A stretch of 64,000 bases of DNA from Micromonospora purpureochromogenes (GCF_900091515.1 NZ_LT607410.1:2914001-2978000), one strand, 5' to 3'; numbered from the stretch's first letter, positions 52,748-62,058 are shown. The notes: a model not told the origin generated them from the letters alone. Translations and numbers: made by a program.

Positions 52748-54358
52748 GTGGCCGGGAAACACCGTTCGTGGTGGGGCTGGGGGCACGTCGAGGACGCGGT
52801 GACCGGCGCGGAGGCCACGGCGTTGGCCGACCGGGTGCGTACCCTGCTGCCCGACGTCGACCTGACCGAGCACGTCGCGCCGCCGGTGGCCGAACTCGAC
52901 CTGCGCCCGCCGCGGGTCGATCCGCCGACGTCACTCGCCGGGCTGTGCTCGACGGACCCGGCCGACCGGGCGGCGCACACCCACGGCAAGGCGTTCCGGG
53001 ACGTCGTCCGCAACCTGCACGGGGAGGTTCACGACCCGCCTGACCTGGTGGTCCGGCCGGCGACCGAGCAGGACGTCGTCGACGTGCTGGACTGGTGCGC
53101 GGGCCGGGACATCGCGGTGATCCCCTACGGCGGCGGCTCGTCAGTGGTCGGCGGCGTGGAGCCGCGGCTGGACGACGCGTATCCCGCGGCGGTCAGTCTC
53201 GACCTCGGGCGCCTCGACCGAGTGCTGGAGGTGGACCCGACCAGCCGGGCGGCCCGCATCCAGGCCGGCGTGTTCGGCCCGGCGCTGGAGGACCAGCTTC
53301 GGCGGCACGACCTCACGCTGCGGCACTTCCCGCAGTCGTTCGAGTTCTCCACCCTGGGCGGCTGGTTGGCCACCCGCGCCGGTGGTCACTACGCCACCGT
53401 CCTGACCCATATCGACGACCTGGTGGAGTCGTTGCGGGTGGTCACCCCGGCGGGCACCAGCCAGTCGCGCCGGCTGCCCGGTTCCGGCGCCGGGCCGTCC
53501 CCGGACCGGCTGTTCCTCGGCTCGGAGGGCGTGCTCGGCGTCATCACCGAGGCATGGATGCGGCTGCAGGACCGGCCGCGCTGGCGGGCCGGCGCCTCGG
53601 TGTACTTCACCGACTACGACCGGGCGGTCGAAGCCACCCGGGCCATCGCCCAGTCCGCGCTGCACCCGAGCAACTGCCGGCTGCTCGACCCCGCCGAGGC
53701 GCTCCTCAACGCAGGTACCGCCACCACCGGCGGCGTGCTCGTCCTGGGATTCGAGTCCGCCGACCATCCGGTCACACCGTGGCTGGACCGCGCCGTCGAG
53801 CTGTGCCGCGACCACGGGGGAACGCTGCCGGAGCCACCCCGCGGCGACGACTCGTCCGGCCCACGGCAGCGCACCGCCGCCGACGCCTGGCGGTCAGCGT
53901 TCCTGCGGATGCCGTACCAGCGCGACGCACTCGCCGCCCGGTCGATGATCGTGGAGACCTTCGAGACCGCCTGCACCTGGGACCGATTCCCCGCCTTACG
54001 CGCCGCCGTGCTGGACGCGACCGGCGACGCGCTCCGCGCCGTCGCCGCGACCGGTGTGGTCACCTGCCGCTTCACCCATGTCTACCCGGACGGCCCCGCC
54101 CCGTACTTCGGCGTGTACGCCACCGGCCGCTGGGGCGCCACCGTCGACCAGTGGGACCAGATCAAGCATGCCGTCTCCGACGCGCTGCTCGCCGCCGGCG
54201 GCACCATCACCCACCACCACGCCGTCGGCCGCGACCACCGACCGTGGTACGACCGACAGCGTCCGGACCCGGTCGCGCTCGCCATGCGCGCCACCAAGAG
54301 CGCGCTCGACCCATCCTGGATCCTCAACCCCGGCGTCCTCGTCGATCCCGCCGGCTGA
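52748..54358 (+). CDS. FAD-linked oxidase, alkyl-DHAP-synthase-like
   Basis: 536 residues. GTG 52748 has GGGGAGG four bases upstream. The PCMH-type FAD domain carries VIPYGGGSSVVGGVEP and FSTLGGWLATRAGGHYAT. The C-terminal THHHAVGRDHRPWYDRQ block matches the HHH active-site motif of alkyldihydroxyacetonephosphate synthases and related oxidases. It could make ether-lipid precursors or oxidise a glycolate-like substrate. A second family member runs off the right window edge. Confidence 0.83.
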   Translation: MAGKHRSWWGWGHVEDAVTGAEATALADRVRTLLPDVDLTEHVAPPVAELDLRPPRVDPPTSLAGLCSTDPADRAAHTHGKAFRDVVRNLHGEVHDPPDLVVRPATEQDVVDVLDWCAGRDIAVIPYGGGSSVVGGVEPRLDDAYPAAVSLDLGRLDRVLEVDPTSRAARIQAGVFGPALEDQLRRHDLTLRHFPQSFEFSTLGGWLATRAGGHYATVLTHIDDLVESLRVVTPAGTSQSRRLPGSGAGPSPDRLFLGSEGVLGVITEAWMRLQDRPRWRAGASVYFTDYDRAVEATRAIAQSALHPSNCRLLDPAEALLNAGTATTGGVLVLGFESADHPVTPWLDRAVELCRDHGGTLPEPPRGDDSSGPRQRTAADAWRSAFLRMPYQRDALAARSMIVETFETACTWDRFPALRAAVLDATGDALRAVAATGVVTCRFTHVYPDGPAPYFGVYATGRWGATVDQWDQIKHAVSDALLAAGGTITHHHAVGRDHRPWYDRQRPDPVALAMRATKSALDPSWILNPGVLVDPAG

Positions 54359-54386
54359 CCTGGCCCGGCCTCGCGACGCCTGACTT

Positions 54387-54409
54387 CCCGGCAAGCCTTC
54401 GCTGCCGGG
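54387..54409. terminator. Hairpin terminator after the FAD oxidase
   Basis: CCCGGCA and TGCCGGG form a perfect 7-bp stem around nine bases, 28 bases after the FAD oxidase stop. There is no U-tract, as usual in actinomycetes. Confidence 0.5.
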
Positions 54410-54582
54410 TGGCAGACGGTTGCACGAACGGGGGTACGAACGCGTGTCCGCCCGTACCCCCGCCGCTCGCCCGTCATCCGGGCGTGGGTCTCACCGGACC
54501 ACGCCGCTGTCGTCAGCCGCCGAGCGCATCCGGCCGGCGTTGATCGCGGCGTGGTGTCGCCGGTGAAGACGCCCTGGTGTTG

Positions 54583-55668
54583 TTACCCGTCCGCGTCAGC
54601 GTAGGCGCGCAGCGCCTCATATGTCGTCGGCAGGCCGTGCTGGCGGAGCGGGCCTTCAGGGCCCGGCCGGCCGAACACGTGCGGATTCTTCGTGAGCCAG
54701 AGGACCACTGCCCGCTGGGCCGCCGTCAATTCCTCCAAGGTGCGGCCGTGGTCCGATGCCATGTGCGGAAATCCGTAATCCAGCACGACGTTGAAGTGGT
54801 TGTGCCAGTTCGATTTGGGTTGCTCTGCCAGAACCGCGGCGACGAGGTCCGCACGCACCTGCTCGGCCACGGGCTCGGCGACGCGGTCGAGCACTTCGAG
54901 TGCCAGGTCGGCGGGGTCTACTTCCCAGCTGGTCCGCCCGGTGTTCCGTCTACGGATGACCGCCCATGCGCGCAGCTCGGCTACCGCAGAGTCCGGCACC
55001 CCTTTCCCTGCCAGGAGCGCCCACGCCAGAGCAGCCGACCAGCTGAGGTGGGAATCTGTGCCTGCAAGCTGCCTGTCGAGCAGGTCCGCCACAGGCGGGG
55101 TGCACGCGCCGCCGACCAGTCCCAGGGCGACTAACGCGGCTCCCGCTGTCCGCACTGGTTGCTGGTCGTCGGAGGCGATGTCGAGGAGGCCGGGGCGGAT
55201 GGAGGTCATCTCCTCCGGGAACCATGCCAAGGCCTGGACCGCTTCGCCGACCACCTCGGCGTCTGCGTCAGCCAGGCATTTCAGCAGCACCGGGATGCCT
55301 GCCCGCACAGCGTCGTACGTGGCGAGCTCGTGCCGGGTCTCCATCAGGCGCCGCTCGACCTTGGCGAGCGGGATGGGCTGTCTCTGCCCTGTGCTGACGA
55401 CGTCGTACCAGTCCTTCATCGTTTGCGACCAACGCTGCCAGGTCTCCACGGGGACTTCGGCCACAGCGTTCCGCATGTCGGTGACCGGAAAGCCGGTCGC
55501 CAGGTGGTAGCGCCCGTCACCGACAGCAAGGCTGGCAAGCAGGTGAATGACTTCGTGTCGGGCCGGCGTGGTGGGGTCGGCCACCAGCTCCAGCAGGAAC
55601 GGGACCGCGTATGCGTTGGCCTCGTAGCGGCTGCCCTGATGGAAGATGTTGCCGTACAGCTCGTACAT
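54583..55668 (-). CDS. HEAT-repeat-like protein
   Basis: ATG 55668 with GGAG seven bases upstream gives 361 residues of helical repeats. Marks are YELYGNIFHQGSRYEANAY and AVPFLLELVADP near the start, AGIPVLLKCLADADAEVVGEA and QPVRTAGAALVALGLV in the middle. Related actinobacterial proteins are usually somewhat longer at the N-terminus, and a coding-like stretch upstream (DVPCEVAGGGDVRSAA) suggests part of the first repeat was lost. Function unknown, probably protein-protein interaction. Divergent from the nucleotidyltransferase-like gene by ~110 bases. Confidence 0.7.
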   Translation of the reverse strand: MYELYGNIFHQGSRYEANAYAVPFLLELVADPTTPARHEVIHLLASLAVGDGRYHLATGFPVTDMRNAVAEVPVETWQRWSQTMKDWYDVVSTGQRQPIPLAKVERRLMETRHELATYDAVRAGIPVLLKCLADADAEVVGEAVQALAWFPEEMTSIRPGLLDIASDDQQPVRTAGAALVALGLVGGACTPPVADLLDRQLAGTDSHLSWSAALAWALLAGKGVPDSAVAELRAWAVIRRRNTGRTSWEVDPADLALEVLDRVAEPVAEQVRADLVAAVLAEQPKSNWHNHFNVVLDYGFPHMASDHGRTLEELTAAQRAVVLWLTKNPHVFGRPGPEGPLRQHGLPTTYEALRAYADADG

Positions 55669-55777
55669 CGCCGCGCTCCGGACGTCGCCTCCGCCGGCGA
55701 CCTCGCATGGGACGTCGGGGTGTGTTGAGCTCAATCCTGGTCGCAGCCGCGGCGGGCGGCACCGTACCGTGGTCGGC

Positions 55778-57364
55778 GTGTTCGAAGCGGATCTCACGAA
55801 CGATGTCACGGGCGACTTCGAGGTCCACATCACCGCCTGCGAGCGGGACGCCGGCCAGCTGGCGGACTTTGCCGAGGAGCGCGGGCTGAAGTACACCCAT
55901 GTGCTGCTGGACCGGGGCCAGACAGCGTCTCAGCCGATGCTGACCCTGAAGGGGTCGGGCTCCTTGGACCAGCAGCGTGATGCTGCCGAGCAGTGGACCA
56001 GGCAGCTACGGGCTGCCGGCCTGGGCGTCGTTCGGGTCAAGATAGAGGCTGCGCCGTGGTGTGCTGGTGTGCCGGTCACCGATGAGGAGGCGAACGTACA
56101 ACCTGCCGGCCGGTACTTCGAGCACCATGTCAAACTTCTGCTTCCCGCCGGGGTTCCCACGCTGGTGGCGGCCACCGAGGTGGTCGAGCGGCACGGCGCC
56201 CGGTTGTCCCGCAATGCACGGCGGGCGCGCGATGGGGGGCGAGAGGAGCGGTTCGTCACTCAGCGGTCCCATCGGGTCGGGCGCGATTCTGCCAAGGCCC
56301 GACTCGACGACCTCGTTGCGGCCCTGCGGGACTCCGGCTGGGAGATCCTCGCCATCGAGCAGGAGTACGTTGTGTTCGACGACCGCATCGAGCTCGACGC
56401 GGGCTGGCTGGCCCAGTCCGGGCCGAGCGCTTGGCATCTGACCAGGGAGGAGAAGATGCGCTCGGCGCCCGCCGGCACCCCTGGCTACCCCAACACCTAC
56501 CAGCCACTGCCCGCCCAGCCCGGCGTACGGCAACGGGCCGCGTTCGACCCCGCCCTGAAGCAGTACGGCAATGCCTACCGCGCCGGCGAACCGGTGTTCT
56601 CCGATCCCGGTGCGGGTCAACGGTGGCGCGCCGCCCGTTGTGCTGCGATGCGACACCTGGTCACCGTCATCGCTGACACGCCCTGGGCGGACCATCTGGT
56701 CCTGCGCGGCAGCGTCACGATGTCCGCGTGGTTCGGAGCCGCCGCGCGGGAGCCCGGTGATGTCGACTTCGTCGTGACGCCATTCTCGATGGGCATCCAC
56801 AGCGACGAGGCGAAGTCCATGCTCGCCGGCATCCTGTCCGCCCTGCGCCACCGGCCAGGTGCCGGCCTCGATCCCGACCGCGTGGAGACAACCGATATCT
56901 GGACGTACGAACGCGCCGATGGACGGCGGCTGGTCCTCCCGTTCACCACCGACGGCGGGCTGATCGGATCAGTGCAGGCCGATTTCGTCTTCAACGAACA
57001 CCTTCCCCTTGCACCCATCACGATCCGGCTGGACGGCGTCGACCGCCCCGTGCAGGCAGCAAGTGCGGAGTTGTCGCTGGCCTGGAAACTCCTGTGGCTC
57101 GCCACAGACATGTACCCCCAAGGCAAGGATCTCTACGACGCGGTCCTGCTTGCCGAGCGGACCACAGTGAGCCTACGACTCGTACGAGACCTGCTCCGGC
57201 CAGAACTGGGCGCCGAAGCCGACGACTTCACTGCGGAATCAGTGCTCGCGTGGAACGTCGACTGGGACAACTTCACCGACGAATACCCGGGCATCCCCGG
57301 CGACGTCGAAACGTGGAAGCGCCGACTGGCCCTCGCCCTCGACCGAGGATTCACCGCAGGGTAG
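55778..57364 (+). CDS. AbiEii-like nucleotidyltransferase-domain protein with N-terminal extension
   Basis: 528 residues from GTG 55778 (GTG 55769 also possible). Residues ~1-210 form an unnamed alpha/beta domain (DFEVHITACERDAGQLADFA, GRYFEHHVKLLLPAG). Residues ~285-528 resemble AbiEii/AbiGii toxin nucleotidyltransferases: LVLRGSVTMSAWFGAAARE with the GS pair (~310), then GDVDFVV (~328) as the metal-binding Asp pair, and AELSLAWKLLWLATDMYPQG with the conserved Lys. No AbiEi antitoxin is adjacent. May modify tRNA or another RNA; inferred from family. Confidence 0.75.
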   Translation: MFEADLTNDVTGDFEVHITACERDAGQLADFAEERGLKYTHVLLDRGQTASQPMLTLKGSGSLDQQRDAAEQWTRQLRAAGLGVVRVKIEAAPWCAGVPVTDEEANVQPAGRYFEHHVKLLLPAGVPTLVAATEVVERHGARLSRNARRARDGGREERFVTQRSHRVGRDSAKARLDDLVAALRDSGWEILAIEQEYVVFDDRIELDAGWLAQSGPSAWHLTREEKMRSAPAGTPGYPNTYQPLPAQPGVRQRAAFDPALKQYGNAYRAGEPVFSDPGAGQRWRAARCAAMRHLVTVIADTPWADHLVLRGSVTMSAWFGAAAREPGDVDFVVTPFSMGIHSDEAKSMLAGILSALRHRPGAGLDPDRVETTDIWTYERADGRRLVLPFTTDGGLIGSVQADFVFNEHLPLAPITIRLDGVDRPVQAASAELSLAWKLLWLATDMYPQGKDLYDAVLLAERTTVSLRLVRDLLRPELGAEADDFTAESVLAWNVDWDNFTDEYPGIPGDVETWKRRLALALDRGFTAG

Positions 57365-57395
57365 GCGTCGAATCAGAGATGGCAGGTGTGTCATT

Positions 57396-58190
57396 TTGCG
57401 GATCGCGAGCGTGAACGCCTGGGGTGGCGCGTTGTCCGACGAGCTCATCAAATGGCTGCCCGACAGCGGGGCGGACATCGTCTGCCTGCAGGAAGTGACT
57501 CGGAGCCCTGGTCTGACCGGATGGACCCGCTTCGAGGACGGTGAACGCACCCTGCCTCAGCGGGCTGATTTGTTCGACGATGTCCGCATCGCGCTGCCGC
57601 ACCATCAGGCGATCTTTCTCGCCAGCGACTCAGGACCCGTGCATGACGACACGGGCGGCCGGCATCGGCAAGAATTCGGTCTCGCGACCTTCGTCGCCGA
57701 GCAACTGCCGGTCATTGGTGTCGACTCCGCCTTCGTGCATGGCCAGTTCGTCGACCATGTCGAGTGGACGATCGCAGACCGGCCACGCATCGCACTCGCC
57801 GTGCGCACCGTTGACCGCGCCGACGGCCGGTCGGTGTGGGTGGTGCAGGTACACGGGTTGCGCGATCCGGTCGGCAAGGCTGACACCCCGGCGCGGCTCG
57901 GCCAGGCAGAGCGACTTGCGGAATTCGTGCAACGGGTACGCAGTCCGCAGGTCCTGGTGGTGGTCTGCGGTGACTTCAACCTGTTACCCGACAGTGAGAC
58001 GTTCGGCGTTCTGGCCGAAATCGGCCTGACCGACCTGGTCGGCGCGGCTGACACGCGGACGTCTCACTACCCTAAGCCGGCGCGACACGCGAGCTACCTG
58101 CTCGTCTCCGATGTTGCCGCCGTCGAGCGATTCGAGATCTTGACCGAACCGGAGGTTTCCGACCACCGTGCCCTGATCCTCGACATCTAG
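57396..58190 (+). CDS. Endonuclease/exonuclease/phosphatase-family protein
   Basis: 264 residues with the EEP fold: RIASVNAWGG, IVCLQEV (catalytic Glu), VCGDFNLLPDSE (Asp-Asn), and EVSDHRALI (Asp-His). Members include DNase-like nucleases and phosphodiesterases. No signal peptide. The TTG/ATT-type start region is taken as the frame opening at 57396, 31 bases after the nucleotidyltransferase gene, suggesting one transcript. Confidence 0.82.
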   Translation: MRIASVNAWGGALSDELIKWLPDSGADIVCLQEVTRSPGLTGWTRFEDGERTLPQRADLFDDVRIALPHHQAIFLASDSGPVHDDTGGRHRQEFGLATFVAEQLPVIGVDSAFVHGQFVDHVEWTIADRPRIALAVRTVDRADGRSVWVVQVHGLRDPVGKADTPARLGQAERLAEFVQRVRSPQVLVVVCGDFNLLPDSETFGVLAEIGLTDLVGAADTRTSHYPKPARHASYLLVSDVAAVERFEILTEPEVSDHRALILDI

Positions 58191-58238
58191 CTCTAGCTGG
58201 AGAGGAGTGCTCATGATGCAGCGGACGATCCCGGCGGC

Positions 58239-58388
58239 TCAGTCGTCGAACTCGAAGCCGCGGGTCTTGGCGAGCTCCACGAGTTGCCGCACACGATTGC
58301 CATCGGCCGCAACGGCGCGCAGCCGGACGGCCAGGTCGTCGAGTGCGGTGCGGCGATATCCGACCTCCGTGTTGGCGGGCGCCGAGGT
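58239..58388 (-). pseudogene. Fragment of an unidentified gene
   Basis: The minus strand encodes a coding-like tail (VGYRRTALDDLAVRLRAVAA, then GNRVRQLVELAKTRGFEFDD) ending in TGA, with high GC at third positions. It has no proper start and overlaps the start of the plus-strand gene at 58369. Likely the truncated 3' end of an older gene; family not identified. Confidence 0.4.
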
Positions 58389-58728
58389 GGCGCTCGTAGG
58401 CCTGTTCCCGGCAAAGGATAAAGAGTTCGGCGCGAAGCTCGACCTGCTGGCGGCCTCGGTGGAGGCACATGGTGGGCGGGTAGTGAGCCGGCACGTCCAG
58501 CGGCGGGGTGTCTCGGACGGTGGTGCGGCCAAGATGACCGAACCGTTCTCGCGACGGACACTGCTTAGCCCCGGAAAAGCGCGCGAAATCGCGCAGGCGT
58601 GCCGGGCCGGAGAGGTCGGTGTTGCGGTGTTCGTAAGCCCGCTCACGGAACACCCACGAGCTGTCCGCGGCGAAATGTTCGGATGCCTCGTGATCAGCGG
58701 CGAGGACCTCTTCACACCCGGTCGGTGA
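58369..58728 (+). CDS. Stand-alone HflX-N-like domain protein
   Basis: From GTG 58369 the product has 119 residues resembling only the N-terminal nucleotide-binding domain of HflX GTPases: VALVGLFPAKDKEFGAKLDL, VVSRHVQRRGVSDGG, LSPGKAREIAQACRAGE and VAVFVSPLTEHPRAV. No GTPase domain follows. Such short proteins occur in actinobacteria; function unknown. The ribosome site is weak. Confidence 0.6.
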   Translation: MLAGAEVALVGLFPAKDKEFGAKLDLLAASVEAHGGRVVSRHVQRRGVSDGGAAKMTEPFSRRTLLSPGKAREIAQACRAGEVGVAVFVSPLTEHPRAVRGEMFGCLVISGEDLFTPGR

Positions 58729-58813
58729 ACGCCCGCAGATGCCGCTTTGAGGAGCGTCGTGTCTTCGTCAGGACGCCAGGAGCAAGAAGACAAGGGCGGC
58801 TTCAGGAGAGAAG

Positions 58814-59071
58814 ATGAGACCTGTGCGAATCCCCTGGCGGAAGATCTGGACGGAGAAACCACCGCCAAACCGGTGGCTCGCGGCAGGTCTACCCACGCTG
58901 AGCCTCTTCGGTCTCGGGTTCTTGCTGCGCCTGGCCTTCGACTCCGACAGCAGGACTTCAGGGCTGGTCTGGTTGGGCTACGGAGGTCTAGGCCTCATCG
59001 GGCTGGTGCTGACCGTAGTCGGCGTCGCCAAGGCGCTGGGCAGCGGTAACGGTGGAACACCGAGCGAGTGA
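58814..59071 (+). CDS. Small two-helix membrane protein
   Basis: ATG 58814 with AGGAG five bases upstream encodes 85 residues: a basic N-terminus (RIPWRKIWTEKPPPNRW) and two membrane helices (LPTLSLFGLGFLLRLAF, GYGGLGLIGLVLTVVGVAKAL) with a short polar tail. The stop touches the tyrosine recombinase remnant. Function unknown. Confidence 0.65.
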   Translation: MRPVRIPWRKIWTEKPPPNRWLAAGLPTLSLFGLGFLLRLAFDSDSRTSGLVWLGYGGLGLIGLVLTVVGVAKALGSGNGGTPSE

Positions 59072-59281
59072 ACCGCTGCTGCCGCTGATCGCGTGCATCC
59101 CCACATGCTGCGCCACCCGTTCGTGACAACCATGCTCGACGCCGGCGTCAGCCTGCGCGACGTGCAGATCGCCGCCCGCCACGCCGAACTGCGAACCACC
59201 ACGCGCTACGACCGGGCCCGCAAGAACCTCGACCGGCACCCCAACTACATCCTGGCCGCGTACCTGGCCTCCGGGACATAG
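59072..59281 (+). pseudogene. Tyrosine recombinase (integrase) C-terminal fragment
   Basis: Beginning directly after the previous stop codon, the frame encodes ADRVHPHMLRHPFVTTMLDA, GVSLRDVQIAARHAELRTTT and RYDRARKNLDRH, which contain the HxLRH, H and catalytic Tyr motifs of phage-type integrases. The N-terminal SAM-like and first catalytic Arg parts are missing. Relic of an integrated element. Confidence 0.75.
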
Positions 59282-59375
59282 CCAGCCGCTCGTGGCTTTG
59301 CCGATGAGCGATGGACGGTTCCGAAGGACCACCGATCACGCGGGAGCTACGGGTTGCCCCAAACGGGCGGCCGGG

Positions 59376-59891
59376 CTACTGCGTCTGAGCCGGTCGCGAA
59401 GGGGCGTCGAGGAGTACCTCGTACAGGTGGAGGTCACCGTTGGTGCCTGTGTGGCGGAACCCGGCACGTTCGAGGGTCCGCTGGGAAGCGACGTTGTCCA
59501 AGGTGGTGTCGGCGACAACCCGGGACAATCCGTGATCGGCCGCGACGTTCAGCAGGGCGACGAGTGCCTCCGCTGCATAGCCGTGACCCCGAGCTGATGG
59601 GGCGAGGCCGTAACCGACCTCGACACATCCGTCGTCCGGCTGACCCTTGAAACCGATCCCACCGATGGCCTTCCCGTCGGCGGTCCGGGTGATCCGGTAG
59701 TGCCCGAAAGGGCGCCGGTCCCCGTGGGCGGCCGTAGCGGTGAGAAAGGCCCTGACGCCGATGACGTCGCCGTCGAAAGGAAAATCCTCAGCCCAGGCAT
59801 CCCCGGCTCCGGCGCGCCGCCCGACGATGCGTTCGCCCTCTGCTGTGTCGATGGCGTGCAAGCACAGTCGCGGCGTTTGAAGTTCGGTCAC
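59376..59891 (-). CDS. GNAT-family N-acetyltransferase (RimJ/RimL-like)
   Basis: GTG 59891 gives 171 residues: TPRLCLHAI at the start, YRITRTADGKAIGGIGFKG, VEVGYGLAPSARGHGYAAEA (acetyl-CoA loop), and NVASQRTLERAGF. Typical of RimJ/RimL-like acetyltransferases acting on a small molecule or protein N-terminus. Substrate unknown. Confidence 0.85.
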   Translation of the reverse strand: MTELQTPRLCLHAIDTAEGERIVGRRAGAGDAWAEDFPFDGDVIGVRAFLTATAAHGDRRPFGHYRITRTADGKAIGGIGFKGQPDDGCVEVGYGLAPSARGHGYAAEALVALLNVAADHGLSRVVADTTLDNVASQRTLERAGFRHTGTNGDLHLYEVLLDAPSRPAQTQ

Positions 59892-60041
59892 GGGCAACAG
59901 CGAAGCAGCCCTCGACACTCCGCACAAGCCGATTACGCCAGCTCGGAAAGGCCGGTCGCGGAACCCCCATGGGAAACGCGCACATGCCGCTGTGCCGCTT
60001 CCGGACCACCGGCTCGGGTTGACCCACAAGGGAGGAAAAGT

Positions 60042-60793
60042 ATGAGTGACGCGACGCAGGAAGGCGAGCAGCGACTGGTGGGAGGCAACGTCGGCGGCGC
60101 GGTGCTGGTCGGCGACACCGTACGACGGCCGACCGGACCCTGGACCCCGGCCGTGCACGACCTCCTGGACTACCTGGCGCCGCGGGTGCCGCACTCCCGA
60201 CGGTCCTAGGCTTGGACGACCTGGGTCGGGAGAGCCTGACCTATCTTCCCGGCCGGGTCGTGGACATCGACACCGAGCTGCTCACCGACGAGCAGGTCAC
60301 CTCGGTCGTAGGCTGGACCCGGGACTTCCATGCTGCTGTCGCAGGCTTCACCCATCCCGGGCCTTGGCGGTACTTCCCGATGCCCTCTCCTACGCTGATC
60401 GGCCACAACGACGTCGCGCCCTACAACGTCTGCTTCGATGGCAACGAGCTGGTAGGCGTCTTCGACTGGGACATGGCCGGGCCCTCGACACCGCTGTTCG
60501 AGCTGGCGTTCATAGCCTGGAACTGCGTGCCGCTATGGCGCGACATCGGTCCTCAGGCCGCGGCCCGACGGTTGACCGTGATCGCGTCCACCTACGGCGG
60601 ATTCCACCCCCGGCAGATCCTGCGGGCCGTTCCACGGCGAATCCAGATCATGCTCGACGGCATCCCTCTCGCGGCAGCGGCGGGTGACCAGGGCATGGTC
60701 AGCCTGCTGGCCCTCGGTGAACCCGGCCGCTCCCAATCGGCCGTTGCCGATCTCGTCGAACGCCTCCCAGCCATTGACCGACACCTGCACTGA
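60042..60793 (+). pseudogene. Aminoglycoside-phosphotransferase-family gene with frameshift
   Basis: ATG 60042 with GGAGG upstream starts LVGGNVGGAVLVGDTVRRPT, as in APH-like kinases, but stops at 60209. The continuing APH sequence is in another frame (VLGLDDLGRESLTYLPGRVV), reaching LIGHNDVAPYNVCFDG and VGVFDWDMAGP. The shift lies near 60170-60185, where one lost G (GGCGGCC to GGCGCC) would restore a single ~250-residue kinase. Either a recent pseudogene or a sequencing error. The 3' part alone has an ATG at 60212. Confidence 0.7.
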
Positions 60794-60924
60794 TTCGTCC
60801 TGACCCATCCGCTTCTGCCGCCGACCGCGCCGCACGCAGCGTCACAGCGTTGAGCAGGTCAACGTCCGGTCGTGCCGATGGGCGCGCCGGGAGCGACAGG
60901 ACGGTACGGCGGCGTGGGGCGGTG

Positions 60925-61320
60925 TCATGTCGGCCCAGCAGCAACCTCGGCGTTACTCCGGAGAATGCAGAACTCGTTACCCTCGGGATCCGCGAGCACC
61001 GCCCATCCGGTTCCGTCTGCGTTGCGTCGGTCGTCGACCGTGGCCGCACCCAGCTCGATCAGTCGGGCTAGTTCGGCATCGCGTGAGCCTTCGACTGGAC
61101 GCAGATCGAAGTGGATTCTGTTCTTGACCTGCTTTGACTCTGGCACCTCGATGAAGAGCAGCCGATGCGTCCGGTCCCGAGAGAAGATCATGCATTCCTC
61201 GTGTCCTGGCTCGTTCGGATCATCGGGGTTCTCGACGTAGTCGAGGACGGCCTGCCACCAGCGGCACAAGGTATACGCGTCGGCACAGTCGACGCTGGTA
61301 TGGGAGATGAAGGAAGTCAC
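60925..61320 (-). CDS. VOC-family protein (glyoxalase/bleomycin-resistance fold)
   Basis: GTG 61320 gives 131 residues. Motifs DAYTLCRWWQAVLDYV, RIHFDLRPVEGSRDAELARL, and GTGWAVLADPEGNEFCIL are typical of the common actinobacterial VOC family. It likely binds a metal through His/Glu residues, but substrate is unknown. Confidence 0.82.
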   Translation of the reverse strand: MTSFISHTSVDCADAYTLCRWWQAVLDYVENPDDPNEPGHEECMIFSRDRTHRLLFIEVPESKQVKNRIHFDLRPVEGSRDAELARLIELGAATVDDRRNADGTGWAVLADPEGNEFCILRSNAEVAAGPT

Positions 61321-61478
61321 TCGGGCATCGTTGCAGGACCTGCCGAGACGATCGAGCGGATTGCGACCCCAACAACGCCATCGAGACCGGTCGGTCTTGT
61401 GGCGGGGGCGGCGCGAGGTGCAACGGCAGGGGGCCGAGCGGGATGAAGCCGGCCACGATTCGGGTTCGGCCAGACCGG

Positions 61479-61883
61479 TCAGGCGAAATCGGCCGCTGTC
61501 ATGCCGGGCGGATGCTCGGGTGGCCACTGCACGAGCTCGATCCTGTAGCCGTCGGGATCGGTGAGCCATGACGTCCGCATCCCGGGCCCCAGTTCCGTGG
61601 GTGGCTCGGCCGTGACGCCCCTGATTGCCAGATCGGCGATCGTGGCGCTGAGGTCGTCCACTTGGACGACGAGGTGGTTGACGGCGCCGGTGTCCTCAAC
61701 CGGTCTCGCGGGATCGTGCACGAGCTCGAGGCTGACGAACGGATCGTCGGGAAGCTGAAGCATGGTCAGGCTGCCGAACTCTGTCTCGGGGACACCGCCG
61801 ATCTTGGCGTACCCGACCGCGGTGTAGAAGGCGAGCGAGCGCTCCAGGTCGGTGACCCGCAGCCCGAGGTGCAACATGCGCAT
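61479..61883 (-). CDS. VOC-family protein (glyoxalase I-like)
   Basis: ATG 61883 gives 134 residues with the double beta-alpha-beta pattern of glyoxalase I: MRMLHLGLRVTDLERSLAFY, SLELVHDPA, VNHLVVQVDDLSATIADLA, and TSWLTDPDGYRIELVQWPP. His and Glu ligands are at the expected places. A longer upstream frame is not convincing. Confidence 0.85.
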   Translation of the reverse strand: MRMLHLGLRVTDLERSLAFYTAVGYAKIGGVPETEFGSLTMLQLPDDPFVSLELVHDPARPVEDTGAVNHLVVQVDDLSATIADLAIRGVTAEPPTELGPGMRTSWLTDPDGYRIELVQWPPEHPPGMTAADFA

Positions 61884-62058
61884 GCTCGGCAGATTAGTGC
61901 CATCCGGGCGGGGGACGACACCTCCGCCGGCGGGCCTGGCGGCTGGAGGCAGTTGCGAGCACACCAAACGACTACCGCCCCCGGAGGCCCGCGCCTGAAC
62001 GTGAGGCGACCCGCCCGGGGAGCACCGGTCCACCGTGCGGGCGTGGTAGACATGCCGC

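Noticed and set aside
53095..54543. 482-codon plus-strand frame overlapping the FAD oxidase
   Set aside because: Arg/Pro/Gly-rich out-of-frame text; the oxidase frame has the ribosome site and motifs.
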